Source of the DNA: Adineta vaga
Taxonomy: Eukaryota; Rotifera
Assembly: GCA_021613535.1 (NCBI GenBank)
Contig: CP075493.1
Location: 17,174,001-17,238,000 of the forward strand
DNA: 64,000 nt
Direction: 5' to 3'
This document shows positions 1 through 10,878 of this stretch, one piece after another. The notes under the pieces are model-generated. The model was not told the origin of the DNA, made no database searches, and saw only the letters and a program-made list of their open reading frames with translations. Within the stretch, counting starts at the first letter, position 1. The number at the start of each line of letters is the position of its first letter. Made by a program: the position numbers and the translations under genes.

Positions 1-126
1 AAACAACTTTCAAGAAATATTCTTTTCTTTGTTTTCAAAATTTATTTAATAAAATTTCTACTTACTCCTCTCTTTTAGAGTTGTTTTCATTAGTAAACTA
101 TTCATTGCAGATGTTATAGTGTGTTG

Positions 127-724
127 TTACTCTTTTTCATCATTAATTTCCACCAAATGAACATGGAATGAACCTTTTCGATGTTCTAAAACATTACCTT
201 GAACATGAAAATCAGTTCCCATTGTTAAAATGACTTCATCTTCTTGTTCTTGATCAGTGTAATCTGAGATTTTCTTCCCACTTGATGTTTCAATGAGAAA
301 TATTGTTGAATTTGTTTCATTTCCAAGAAAATCTTTGATCACATGATAACTGAAGATGAACAAGAATTGACGCTCCACCATGTTAATTGTTGATTTTTAG
401 AGAAATTCTCTCCAATATCATTTAAAACACCACGTCAAACATTTTCTCGAACAGTTGGTAAATTGTCAAAGCATCACGATTTTCATCACGTAAAACTTTG
501 TTTAAAACTCGATATAAACTTGTTTCACCCCATTCCATTGTATAAATATAGATGGAAGCAGATTCATCACATGTTAAACCATGTTCCGATGGAAAATGAC
601 AACGTTTTTTTGCTGTTTGCACATAAAAAGGTAGTTGATGAATGTGTAATTGAATTGGTTGTAAAGATTCTTCAAGTGAAACAAGTTTTGCACTTCGATA
701 ACCATAAATAGCTGGAAGTCTTTT
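127..724 (-). pseudogene. ART-type mono-ADP-ribosyltransferase, internally deleted
   Basis: Members of this family transfer ADP-ribose from NAD to protein side chains. Reading leftward from about 724, the frame gives the family N-terminal region, with PSEHGLTCDESA, IYIYTMEWGE and SLYRVLNKVLR (about 623-430). It then stops at 422-424. A second frame (381-127) resumes with TIFLIETSSGKKIS and the catalytic glutamate region QEDEVIL, and ends in HVHLVEI, the usual C-terminus. The stretch between these blocks, which should carry the WRG arginine motif and the SSCT-type serine motif, is absent, so only the Glu of the R-S-E triad remains. I read this as a pseudogene. An unusual intron cannot hold the missing part, since only about 40 bp separate the two blocks. 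Family recognition is fairly sure. Confidence 0.72.
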
Positions 725-727
725 GAA

Positions 728-746
728 GGGTGTGGGTGTGGATGTG
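728..746. repeat. telomere-like GGGTGTGGGTGTGG tract
   Basis: A short G-rich tract of the TGTGGG type, single-armed here. It lies at the junction between the F-box-like fragment (right) and the ART fragment (left), whose reading frames do not join across it. Confidence 0.7.
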
Positions 747-748
747 AT

Positions 749-1017
749 TGTAAATGAATAAATTCAAAGTATTGTTCGATAAAATAATTGATTTGAGCAG
801 AAGTTTGTTCATGATTGGAGATACGAATCGAGGTTATTTGATCAAGTTTCGATGAAATGTATGTTTGACCGATCGAATCAAAATCAGATCGAGATATACA
901 TCAGAAATCAAAGCCATGTATCCGACAATGGTTGGCAAGTATCAAATTAAATCGATAATTAAGTCCGCAAAATTCATGAAAAAGTTCACCCTTTAATAAA
1001 TATTCAAAACATTCCAT
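749..1017 (-). pseudogene. F-box/LRR-like gene fragment
   Basis: From the ATG at 1017 the minus frame reads FEYLLKGELFHEFCGLNYRF, like the F-box-type segment (FEYL..ELY.AF..LN.RF) seen in many bdelloid F-box/LRR proteins. It continues through RSDFDSIGQ and TSIRISNHEQTSAQIN, which fits the segment that follows in this family. An in-frame TGA at 901-903 interrupts it, and it ends at the telomere-like tract at 728-746. About 90 residues of an expected 500 or more remain. The family assignment rests on pattern memory, so confidence is moderate. Confidence 0.5.
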
Positions 1018-1378
1018 TGAAGAAATAACTACTGTACATATATGAACTGTTATTGAGTTTTTTCTTCTTTTTTACATGTTACTATGGTAATGACAGAATA
1101 ACAATGAAGAAATCTCAAGCGATAGAGTGCGTCAAAGCAATTTAGTATTGTTAATAGTATGAGTTTTTAGTGGAAATTTCTCCAGAGCTGTGCATAATCA
1201 GTAAATGTGCGGAGCACTCAAATGTTGAAATAAAACATGTATAGAACATAAAAACTGCTCGCTATACATTAACAAACACAGCTTTTGCATAGATGAAGAC
1301 TATATACCAAAACTTCATACTTAATTCATTTGATTATCTTTAAGATGTGTATCAGAGTTCAAATCTTTATACATATCA
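1018..1378. other. intergenic, no gene recognised
   Basis: AT-rich sequence without a supported reading frame, RNA gene or clear repeat. Confidence 0.5.
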
Positions 1379-1801
1379 TCAAGATGGATGTATTCTCAGT
1401 ATTTTCCGGCCACATAAATATTCAGTTACCAATATAGTAATAACCGCCAAACTAGCCAGTCCTGCTAATATACCAATTGCAACATTGTATCTCAGGTGTT
1501 GTGATATAGCACCTTTGGTGATTCCAAAAACTAAAATTTTAATCATGGTCGTTCCTGCAACGCAACCGGTTAGGTATAGGGGTTTAGTAGATGAACTGCG
1601 TATGTAAAAGGCTAGACTTACGGAGCCAATATAAGCCAACGCACAAAAAATTAGCAGAACTGCACTAACACTATGCAACCAATTTATACCAGATTCATAT
1701 TGGATATGAATGGAAATTATAATGAAAAGAGTGAGGCCAAGAGATGCCATGTATATGGCAATAAATCTATTTCGACGGTGAAAAGATGAAGTAGAATACA
1801 C
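1379..1801 (-). CDS. small four-span membrane protein, 5' end unresolved
   Basis: An open frame of 140 codons with four hydrophobic spans near residues 13-34, 43-68, 74-96 and 104-127. The block INWLHSVSAVLLIFCALAYI is reminiscent of the DRAM/FRAG1/Sfk1 membrane family, whose members usually have five or six spans and about 240 residues. The frame has no good ATG at its 5' end (the first internal ATG is IYMASLG, and the frame stays open to about 1828). A first exon probably lies upstream, but I could not identify it. No lesion is visible in the remaining part. Assignment to DRAM/FRAG1 is only a suggestion. Confidence 0.4.
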   Translation of the reverse strand: MYSTSSFHRRNRFIAIYMASLGLTLFIIISIHIQYESGINWLHSVSAVLLIFCALAYIGSVSLAFYIRSSSTKPLYLTGCVAGTTMIKILVFGITKGAISQHLRYNVAIGILAGLASLAVITILVTEYLCGRKILRIHPS

Positions 1802-2599
1802 TTCACAAATAACTTTTGATTGACTTCGTTAGCTCTTATAGTAAGAAAGCTATGGAATTTGAAATATTTCTCACAAAAAATGAAAACTGACTATAAATTC
1901 AATCTATATTGAGATGCATTCAATAAAAGTCTCTTGGTTTCCTTACAACAAAATGTTTTTCGCTTGGATTCATTTTGTTATGATCAGCTGCAATATCAAC
2001 GCTTTTATCGTATTTTCCATTTTATTTCCGAATACATTGTCAGAAACAGTGTTGTCGATTTTTGGCGTATTTTTCAAGTTTGACTCTCGAGCAAAGAGTT
2101 TACTGTAAAAATATTTCTTTGGCGAACGCGAGATACAACACATTCGAAAATCCTAAACACAATTCAAATTCTCATTTTCATACAGAAATAATATCTCATA
2201 AATACAAAGTTTTTTTGTTTTTGTCACACGTATAATTTATTCAGTTTGACTGATTGAAGGTTCATGATTGAAATTTAGGTATGATTCCGTCGAAAAATTT
2301 TATGGCCGTAGAGATGGATTTATGAGCACATGTTTTATTTAAAAGAAAAATATGTTTTTCTAATCGAGTTAACACTTCTCGGCTACCCTTTATGAATGAA
2401 TGTATCAACGGCAAATATATGACATCATATTGTCGCATGAAAACGCTATTTTGAAGTTTGTTTTTGTATTTATCAAACATTTCGAAACAAAAAAAGAAAT
2501 GTTTTTTAAAGGTGAAATAAAATGTATCAATGTGCTGTATAGTTATGAAGAAAAGCATAGAATGTTTCATTGTTTAGATTTACTGGTCATCGACTATGA
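1802..2599. other. intergenic, no supported gene
   Basis: Contains overlapping opposite-strand frames of about 65-100 codons (1914-2108 and 2262-2603) with low-complexity composition and no recognisable family. I do not call either of them. Confidence 0.4.
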
Positions 2600-3519
2600 T
2601 TAAGTAAATCTTTTGCCTCGGAACAAACTACACACGTTTGGTGTTGAAGTTGCCTGTGGTTTACTATATCCATTAATAGTGATAAATCTAGCTACTAGCT
2701 GGTTTTTATAGCGATTGTTTAAATCATTAATAAATGCTTCACCTCCTTGACAAATACCACTATAATCACATTCATTAACTACATCGAGTATTGATGTACG
2801 TTGTAATGGATAAGGTATTTGTGGACATGGATCATTGTTATTTTGATATGGATTTGTTGATGAATAGACAGCTGTAGCAGCGATATTGGGTGTATTTAGT
2901 GCATATAATAATGCCATTGATGCTCTATTACTCCAATCAGATAGAAATATACGAGTATAGTATCAACATGAAGATTTAACATATTATAAATTATATGATT
3001 AATAAAATAATCGATTGTCTGAATGTCGACATTCATGTTTGGATCAGATCGATTGAAGTTTCGATACCAAGTATCCCAAGCAATACAATTAATTATACCG
3101 CATTCGAAATTTTTTGTTATTCGGGCAGCTGGAAGAAGTAAATGATAGCCAATAGATGAACTGTTCGTTGTATTCATCAAATTGACAGTCAATGCTTCTT
3201 TGATAAAGTTTGTGCTATATACTGAAGTTGGATAAACAAATGATGGTTGAAGCCAAACAATGAGAGGCAATGTTTTAGATGAAGATGCGATTAAAAGGCA
3301 TGCACAACGTGCTTCATTATTCTTATCCACAAAAGTCAGTAGTTGTCCCGACATGTTTTGGCACATCTAAACCATTTGATTATAATGGAGCATCAATTTA
3401 CTCGATGAAGCTGGTGAATTGCCATACTTTGTACAATTTGTTGAACTTCCGTTCGATCGAGTGAAAATAATTGAAAGATAAAAAAGAAAAAATAACAATA
3501 CGGATAGTATTGATCTCAT
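2600..3519 (-). pseudogene. secreted PHB-depolymerase/feruloyl-esterase-like gene, broken
   Basis: The intact enzymes are secreted alpha/beta-hydrolases that cleave polyesters or feruloyl esters. From an ATG at 3519 there is a signal peptide (MRSILSVLLFFLFYLSIIF). An in-frame TAG follows at 3367-3369, then esterase-like sequence (VDKNNEARCACLLI, LPLIVWLQPS, ECGIINCIAWDTWYRNFN). Near 2940-2950 the reading shifts frame. It resumes as FLSDWSNRASMALLYALN, the place of the nucleophile elbow, then CDYSGICQGGEAFINDL and a C-terminus at 2600. The serine of the elbow remains, but the usual GWSNGG glycines are replaced. One nonsense codon, one frameshift and a degraded catalytic motif together argue for a dead gene. 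Confidence 0.65.
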
Positions 3520-4860
3520 CAGATATAATAGTACTAATAAAGTACAAATGAAAGTTGAGAAAATATATATGATTTTATATCAAAAACATGTACAAATGAA
3601 TATATACCCTATATTATATGACTCAGAAGCGCTGATTTTATAATGAGAACAGTTAATGATCAATAATGTTTATTAACTTTTATTTCATAACTTAATTCTT
3701 ACTCATATTTATTTTTATATTCAAAAATGTACATCAATTACAGCGCAATTTTTCGTCAATTTACATATGAAACAATATAAAATGGGTGTGACAAAAGCAA
3801 AAGCGAAATAATGATCTTTTTTATCTGAAGTGACTTTTCGTACTTTACTATTTTACCACATTTTTGAGTTCTTGCAAAAGTCCCCAAAAGCATTTAGCAT
3901 CCTGCTGATTTGACATATATGTATGAGGATACCTATATATTATATATAATATTCTTAAGATTAATTCATGCGTTGGAATTAACGGCGTAACCAGAAATTT
4001 CAGAGTGGTGGGGCTCAGTCCCCATGCTATGTATACTTTTAGTGATATTAAACGACTAATCTAGTTTTTGACATTTTTCTGTCGCGAGGATCAGACTGAT
4101 ACGCCATTTTGATAACAAAGTTACATCCTCTTATGCTTAGCATGTTCTGAGAATTGGTGCGGAAAATCACAAGGATGTCTCATATACTTATATAATTTTA
4201 AAAGAAAACATGTTGGATTCTGAATTAACTCTTTTTTTAGTTAAGTTAATGCTTAAAAACCAAATGCGCTTCTATAAGTCTCTTCGGAATATTTGCCCAG
4301 GTGTATTTCTTTAGAAAAAACACATTATGTTCAAGACAAGACTAAAAAAGACCTAATTGATGCTTCAAAGGTTACATTACTAAATTTTTGAACACTGTAT
4401 TAAAGTACATTTAGAAATCTATAAGGTGATTGATCTCAATGAATGATCAACTCATGTATACATGCAAAAAATATTCTAAAAACAAGGAAATAAGATAATT
4501 TTTATTTCAGTATAATCTGACAACTGTTTTGAACGTCTTCCTTCCTAAATAAGTTCAATATTATGTTCAACAGAAATTAAAGAAATGTTACTCAATCGAT
4601 CATCAGTCGTTCTGTCTCTAATTGTTGTTCTGATCATTTCCCTTTCCGAGAACGTTCTTTTCACATATCTACAACGACACTAATTTCACTTCAAAACGAT
4701 TTACGCAAGAACAGACATTCATTTGTCAAATTTCATTCACCGTATTAAAATTTGGATGGGAATGATGTATTTCGGTTCGATTCGATCGATTTGAATGAAA
4801 ATCCCCTCGATCCGGTTCGGTTTGATTTTGCAAAATTACGAACCGATCCCATCACTGATT
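3520..4860. other. intergenic with possible transposon debris
   Basis: No gene. The stretch near 3985-4025 (GCGTAACCAGAAATTTC, then a GGTGGGGCTCAGTCC-like run) and the GTTCGG/GATCCGG-rich stretch at 4741-4860 look like decayed repeat sequence. I could not assign a family. Confidence 0.35.
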
Positions 4861-4864
4861 TTTG

Positions 4865-5366
4865 ATACACTATTATCTTGAGATTGTAAGATAACTTCTT
4901 TTAATCGTTGTGATTGCATGAATGTATATTCTTGTTTATAGATAACTTTTGAATCTGATGACATGACTTCAAATTTTTTTAGAGTTTCTATTCGTCGAAG
5001 ATCAAAATTATAGGATATCTAATTAACTCATTCGTTTCTGTACAGATACCTTGAATTTTTCGTCAATATCATCATTGAACAAATGTACCATATATATAGT
5101 TGAAATAGATGGAAGTTCTTGAGTACGTTTAAGCACATTTACATTGATTAAATTCGAAACAATGAATATAGTATAGAGTTTTCTTACATTATAGTAATAT
5201 GATCGAAATACACATCAAAATTACTAAATATTTCAATATTGTTAGTTAGTATTTGTACTTGTTTGATTATTTCTATTGTAGATGAATCAATAGCTAATGC
5301 AATAAGAAGAACACTGAAATTTTGAAAAGGAAAACAAAAGAATAGTATTTGAAAAATCATCATCAT
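4865..5366 (-). pseudogene. possible fragment of a bdelloid TPR/ART-type N-terminal region
   Basis: Minus-strand frames give IDSSTIEIIKQVQILTNNIE then, shifted by one base, KLYTIFIVSNLINVNVLKRT and LPSISTIYMVHLFNDDID. This order (a helix with bound vicinal residues, then an 'SIYIFC'-like strand) recalls the N-terminal domain that precedes TPR or ART modules in bdelloid proteins. A further open stretch at about 4865-5010 (FEVMSSDSKVIYKQEYTF) follows in another frame. At least two frame breaks are needed, so if real it is a relic. Low confidence. Confidence 0.25.
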
Positions 5367-5448
5367 CCAAAAAGTGTCACGTCTTGATATGCAGAATCTT
5401 CGGGATGTTTAATATCTTTATTATTTAAAGATATTGTAGATATATATC

Positions 5449-5475
5449 AAAGAGAGAGAGAGAGAGAAGAGAAGA
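5449..5475. repeat. (AG)n microsatellite
   Basis: About thirteen AG dinucleotides, slightly interrupted at the right end. Confidence 0.9.
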
Positions 5476-6240
5476 CAAAAAGTATAAAACATCCCGACTA
5501 CCGCATTTAGTATAAGCTTAGCTTTGATATACGAGAAATATTGAAAAATGCAATGAATGACTGTACTACTGTCAGATCGAAAAATGGCTTAAATATTAGA
5601 ATACTTAGATCCTACCACTTGAACATCATTCCAAGTCAAGTGTAATGATGCGCGATCATTCGAACTCTTAGTGCGCTATTGTTTATATAAAATCCCTCGG
5701 TTAATATGTGTGAATTATAAGAAATAAGTTATACTGTACTAGAACACATTATAATAGTTTCTTAAACAGAACATCAAGTGATATGTAATGTGTGTAATTC
5801 AGCGTTAGTTTTGTGCTAATGGCGAACAGAAAAATTAAAACTAACTGTCTCTCAAAAATCTCGTGTGACACGAACCAGTTTAATATTCGTCATGTACATA
5901 CTGCGTACTGTAAATGTTAACAAGTGTGAAAATTCAAATGACAGGACATTGGCCAGTTATAGTTCATTTTCTGTCCATAGGTGGCACGAGAAACTAGTAA
6001 TTTCACCCTAGTATATGCAGTATCTCGGGATAGGCTAATGATAAATTCCTTATTTTCTTTTTGTGTAATAATGAGCATCTACTAGAGTAGCATACTCAGA
6101 AATTTTCATAAAGATTGATCAAGAGGAAGTGGAGTTATTCACGTTTTACTAATAGAACTACGAATGGTACAATAATTTTGTAATTCATCCATATATGTGA
6201 ATACAGCTGACGTAATCACAACAAGCAAAGAAAAATAACA
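5476..6240. other. intergenic, nothing recognised
   Basis: AT-rich sequence downstream of the CAP gene (transcribed leftward); I see no gene or repeat in it. Confidence 0.5.
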
Positions 6241-7730
6241 TTATTTTCCAGCACATGGAGGTTGAAGAACATTTTGAGCAAATTGATTAGCAAAATTTTC
6301 AGCAGGAAAATAATTGGCAACAACATCACATGTAGTACCAGCTGGTGTACAACAAATACCAATACCAAAAATTGTAGTTGATTTCCAAACTAATTAAGTG
6401 AAATGTCCTGTCGATGAGGAAAAGCCAGGTGATGACCAATTGTAACTATTTATTTCATTATACCATGCAGTAACTGGATCTGAACCTGAAATATATGATA
6501 TATCAATTAAGTAAATCGTTTGTTTATTCTTCTTAAACTATATATTTACCATTAATATTGACTATATTAATTACACTTGGTGAAGATATTTGCCATATAT
6601 TTTCACCTAATGATTGTCCTTGATATGTATTACCACTATGTGCAAAAGAGTTTGTATTGCATAATTGTTGAACATAACTTTGTGCAATTGATCTTAAATT
6701 ATTATCTATTGATAAAGCAGAAGTACATTGACTTGCACGATATATATTTGTCTGTGCTAATGCTTGTTGTTCAAATAGACTATATGCCACTGAAGTTGTA
6801 GTTGCATTCAAAGCATTTGTTGATGTTACACCTATGATGAGAATAAAAAATTTACAGAAGATGACTATCTCATACATTACGTCAATGATGATTTCAACTT
6901 AGAACTAATTATTTTTTTACTTTCATTGATTTTTCTTTTTATAATAAAGTATAACTGAATCGTGATATGATCAGTAAAATTCTATCTGTCGCAACTATTT
7001 TTGTTTTATTTCTGTACTTTCTTTTTTTTAGAAAATAAGAAATTCATTGTTATTTTTCTTTTCGTACCGATATTCTTATAAAATAGTTGAGTTCTATTGT
7101 TCTGACTAGTTATTAACTCATGAAACTATTTACCTGCCGGCGTACTTGAAACATTGGTCGAAGACAATGACAATGAACAACTGACGGCTGATTTGCATAT
7201 TATAACATTAGTAGTAACCGTTTGTCCATCGGAAAATGTTAATGTTAAAGGAAAATCAGTGGTATGAGTATTCATAAGATTTTGAATATTATCAAAAAAA
7301 CTTTCCTTGCAAACTTTTGATATACCGCACGATATCGGATAAACAATAGCAATTGTAATGTAATTATTTGCAAACGTTCCATTCACTGCTTTTTGATTAC
7401 ATTGAGGCCTCAATAAAATATTTGAAAGGAATTATTACATCTCATTTTAGAAAGGATATACTTACGTCTGACGTTTGCTGTATTGACGACCAGTACTTGA
7501 ACTACTGCTATCAAGCTCAACTCTATAGACATGTACTGAATCAAATGACAAACCAATAGCTGATTCTAACTGGAATTTTACAAATTTTATAGATAATAAA
7601 ATAGATATATCGGAATATAAAATGTCTTGAAAAGTGTTCTATCAACGAGAAAATTGAATATCTTCATCATATGTTTACAAAAGAAATTCTATTGAACTTT
7701 TCTTCTTTTCTATTGTTATTGACTATGAAA

Positions 7731-7836
7731 GGATTGGTGAACGATGAGCACAAGGAACGATGAGCGCGGAACGATGAGCACGGAACGATAAGCACAGAAT
7801 CGATGAGCACAAGGAACGATGAGCACACGAAGTTTG
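7731..7836 (+). repeat. left inverted terminal array of the MULE
   Basis: Tandem degenerate units of GGAACGATGAGCACA, reading toward the element centre; complementary to the right-end array at 9736-9911. Confidence 0.85.
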
Positions 7837-7934
7837 AGCGACATCAATTATGAGCACAAACAAAAAACAAGTAAGAATTTTATTATATAATCAATAAATA
7901 AGCGATACATAGAAGCAAACAAATTTTTCAAGAA

Positions 7935-9535
7935 CTACAGAATAATGTTATGTGCTATTGAGTCGATTTGAGTATCAATATTTGAATGAGGAGTTGAAAT
8001 TAAATTTAATAAACGTGCTTCGAAATGTTGATGTTTCTTCTTAATTTTCGGCGGTTGACCAGCTTTAACTTGTAAAATATCAGCATGAGTATTACTTTCT
8101 TCATCGATTAACTTCTCCAAAAATATCCATAGAGTTGGATGTGCACATTGAAACACAGATCCAATGCGACGGTGATAAGCTTCAGCGGAATTGTTGGTGC
8201 GCATTGATGACTGAGTTGTACGCCCATGCATGTTCCAAAAATCTATCTCAAACATAGGTTTACGTCGCGTATTATTTGGTCGAAGTCGACCTAAAAAACA
8301 ATTTGCTTATGGTTAAATGGAAAGACAAAATGCTTACCAATATATGTTTCTTCAACATAGTCAATCATGTCTTGATACTCGTCACCAAGAGTTAATGATA
8401 ATGTTTCAAATCCTTTAACTACATCATTTAATTCCAAGAATGCTAATGCATCAATTTTATGTATATTATGAGCAAAAGTGGAGTTGGTTTGATATTCATT
8501 CTGTTGTCCTAATGACTAAATTAAGAGGATTAATCAAAGTATTAGTTTTTATAATAAATCATATTTACTTGTAATTTACGATGAATGCTTTGTTTCAGAT
8601 GGAAATAACAACCAGATAATTGTGCATTTGGAAAAATTTTATGGTACGCGTTAACACAGGCTTTTTCATAATCAATCATCATTGTTTCAGGTGACCATCT
8701 CGATGCAAATTTCAGAATTTCAGTAAATAATCTTTCATATGTTTGTGCATCTTTTCGTCGTAATAAAGCATAGCAAACAGGTATAACATGATCTCTGTAA
8801 ACCGCATGTATAATATATAATTGATAAAATATCTCTGGCACAACTTTAAAAGTACCATCTGACATAAAATGTTCTGCATTCTCTAGAATTCCAACCTGTT
8901 CATTACTTGCGAAGATTAAAATTCTGTCTTCGCCTAGATAAAAAAAAGCAAACAAAGATATAACATATCAATCAAGATATCAAAGGTGTACCTGGACCAG
9001 TATCACAACGCAAGAATCGACTGTCCCGTTGAGTACTGCTCAATGTAAGTGGAATTGAAACAAAATTAGGATCATTTGGCACAGCTGCATAATCATTTTT
9101 TGCACGTATTTTTCTAATTCGGCGTTTTATGTGGTCACGAACAGGTAGACGACTAATTGCTTGATCAGACATGCCTGATGAAAAAAAAGCAATCACAATT
9201 TTTCAACTAGAAAAGATATTGTTACCTTTAATACAATTAGTGATGATGATCTCTGGTGTTTCTTGTGTATTCTTGGCGCGATCGATCAATTGTTGCTCGA
9301 ATCTTCGAATTTCAACTGTAATAGCATCGAATCGGCAGGAATGTTCAGTTGGTTCTTTTTTAATATTATTGGTAAAAATACATGTATGTAAACGGGAACG
9401 GCAATGTTGTGTCGAATATCTGCTACAGCGCCAGTAAATTTTATCATCTCTTCGTCTATCTTGAACGTAAGAGTAACCCATATAATTCAGAAGTGGTTTT
9501 CTTTTTGTTGTTCCACGAGTAGTTATTGTTGCCAT
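7935..9535 (-). CDS. FLYWCH/MULE transposase, intact (463 aa)
   Basis: Catalyses excision and insertion of the surrounding element. Exons on the minus strand: 9535-9226, 9174-8992, 8933-8569, 8515-8338 and 8290-7935. Introns are 47-58 bp, GT-AG, with matching phases. The N-terminus is a FLYWCH-type zinc finger (GYSYVQDRRRDDKIYWRCSR, then C..H near TEHSC). The middle is the MULE DDE domain: first Asp in EHFMSDGTFKVVP, second in MMIDYEKACVNAY, followed by SGCYFHLKQSI; the third acidic residue is probably in NNSAEAYHRRIG. No frameshift or stop was found. The start ATG at 9535 (MATITTRGT) has no competitor upstream within the element. Confidence 0.85.
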
Positions 9536-9735
9536 ATTCGAGAAAAGTAAATGAGTAATACGAAAAAAATGCTCTGTCTTTTTCCTCTTATAAGGAAATT
9601 TTTGTCTTATTTGTGAGAAATGAGATTAGTACTCATAATTAGATTAAATTAATTAGTTATCGGATTAAAGCCGAGAGATAATCTTGTCAAGATAATATCA
9701 ATTGACTCTTGCATAAAAATTAGACATATCTAATT

Positions 9736-9911
9736 AATGTGCTCAACTTTCCTTGTGCTTAACTTTCCCGTGCTCATCTTTCCTTGTGCTTATCGATTCT
9801 GTGCTTATCATTCCGTGTGCTTAACGTTCCGCGCTTATCGTTCCATGTGCTCAACGTTCCGTGCTCATCGTTCCGTGCTCATCGTTCCTTGTGCTCATCG
9901 TTCCGATTCCC
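9736..9911 (-). repeat. right inverted terminal array of the MULE
   Basis: About ten copies of TGTGCTCATCGTTCC-type units, the reverse complement of the left array. The outermost unit is followed by GATTCCC and the 9-bp target duplication. Confidence 0.85.
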
Positions 9912-10299
9912 ACTATGAAAATAAGAAAAGTTTTTTTCTTTTTTTGATATTATAACTCTTAAACTATATATATATAAATACTTGTCGAGCAACATTATTT
10001 GTATTTGTGATATTTGCATTAAGATAGGAAGCATAAATGTCTGTAATCAAATCCGATTCTGAAACATATATATGAAAACAACACAAAATAAACGTACTAT
10101 ATTTTATCTTTTTATTGCAGATTGCATTTCTTTCATCAGAAAATTGACGAAAACAAATATTTTTATTCTCACCTTTTGCTTCATCAGTTGGTGTGTTTGA
10201 TGCAGTATTGTCAAAAAACGCAGGGATTAAAGAAACGACAGTTACAATTGAAAATAACAATAGACCCAAACAAATAATTATTCCAAGATCCTTCATCAC

Positions 10300-10694
10300 T
10301 TGTTATGTTCCTAATATGTTCTGAAAAAGAAAAAAAAGCATTTAAATGTTAGTTTTAATGAGTATACATAAAAGTGGCTATTGATAGTACGAAGATTCTG
10401 GCATTGTATCACGTTGTCTGCCGAAATCAGACATATATTTTTGTAGGGTTTCAATAAAAATATGAACTTTGACTATAAAATAAATATTTTTGCCGTGATA
10501 TATATATATATATATATATTACAATTAGATGTTAATTAACAAGTAATATGAATGCGTCAATGGCTGTTATCGGAAGAAAATATGTAATTACTTATTGTTT
10601 GATAGTCATTGATGTAATCAAGTACTTTTTTCTATACAAAAGTACATATTTATCAGTTGATAGAAACAGTAACAATCTATATAATGATCAGAAT
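10300..10694. other. upstream region of the CAP gene with a (TA)n run
   Basis: No gene. A (TA)n microsatellite lies at about 10497-10520. The proximal part should hold the CAP gene promoter, but no motif stands out. Confidence 0.5.
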
Positions 10695-10748
10695 GGGTGT
10701 GGAGTGTTGGCGAATAAGGGTCTTTTGATGATTTATACCCACATTCTC
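10695..10748. repeat. telomere-like fold-back, degenerate
   Basis: GGGTGTGGAGTG at the left and ATACCCACATTCTC at the right form imperfect inverted arms around a spacer of about 30 bp. An open coding-like stretch begins immediately to its right. Confidence 0.5.
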
Positions 10749-10878
10749 ATCTGATGAACATTGTCAAATCATTCGAAGTGATCCATCGAGGGCATGGGAA
10801 TGTAGTGCTAATTTGGAAATTTGTAATATAGATTGGTCTGAGCATTCAGATGGATCTTTGTCTCCTCGATCAGAATAG
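10749..10878 (+). other. coding-like fragment of unknown family
   Basis: A plus frame with coding-like composition (HCQIIRSDPSRAWECSANLE, ICNIDWSEHSDGSLS) runs from the edge of the telomere-like element to TAG at 10876-10878. It may be the last exon of a truncated gene. Family not recognised. Confidence 0.25.

Larger units (their letters stand above)
7731..9911 (-). mobile_element. MULE-type DNA transposon, complete, 2181 bp
   Basis: The element is flanked by a perfect 9-bp direct repeat, ACTATGAAA, at 7722-7730 and 9912-9920; 9 bp is the usual target-site duplication for Mutator-like elements. Both ends consist of inverted arrays of a 14-18-bp unit of the type GGAACGATGAGCACA (about 100 bp on the left, about 175 bp on the right). 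Its five-exon transposase gene has no lesion. It sits in intron 2 of the CAP gene, in the same transcriptional orientation. Without the element and one repeat copy that intron would be 222 bp. Clean ends and an intact ORF indicate a recent, possibly autonomous copy. Confidence 0.9.
6241..10299 (-). pseudogene. membrane-anchored CAP (SCP/TAPS) domain gene, six exons, one premature stop
   Basis: CAP-domain proteins are extracellular alpha-beta-alpha sandwich proteins. Exons on the minus strand: 10299-10173, 10058-9982, 7569-7466, 7408-7134, 6831-6550 and 6485-6241. All introns are GT-AG and all phases agree (total 1110 nt). Residues 1-42 hold a short cytosolic start and one hydrophobic anchor (IIICLGLLLFSIVTVVSLI). 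A serine-rich linker and a cysteine-bearing region (residues about 85-190) follow, then a CAP domain with QQALAQTNIYRASQC, FAHSGNTYQGQSLGENIW and TAWYNEINSYNW. In the GHFTQ signature the glutamine codon is TAA (6394-6396, codon 319), which would remove the last 50 residues. Intron 2 (7570-9981) contains a complete MULE transposon. No other lesion is visible, so inactivation may be recent, or an assembly error is possible. Confidence 0.75.

Noticed and set aside
1914-2108. 65-codon hydrophobic plus-strand frame
   Set aside because: AT-driven hydrophobicity, no family pattern and no splice context; probably chance.
2262-2603. Overlapping frames of 102 (minus) and 67 (plus) codons
   Set aside because: Both are open only because of AT-rich low complexity; neither shows a recognisable motif.
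7466-7533. Apparent signal-peptide exon starting at ATG 7533 for the CAP gene
   Set aside because: Its frame does not join the next exon; the overlapping frame from 7569 joins exons on both sides in phase and places this stretch inside a longer gene.
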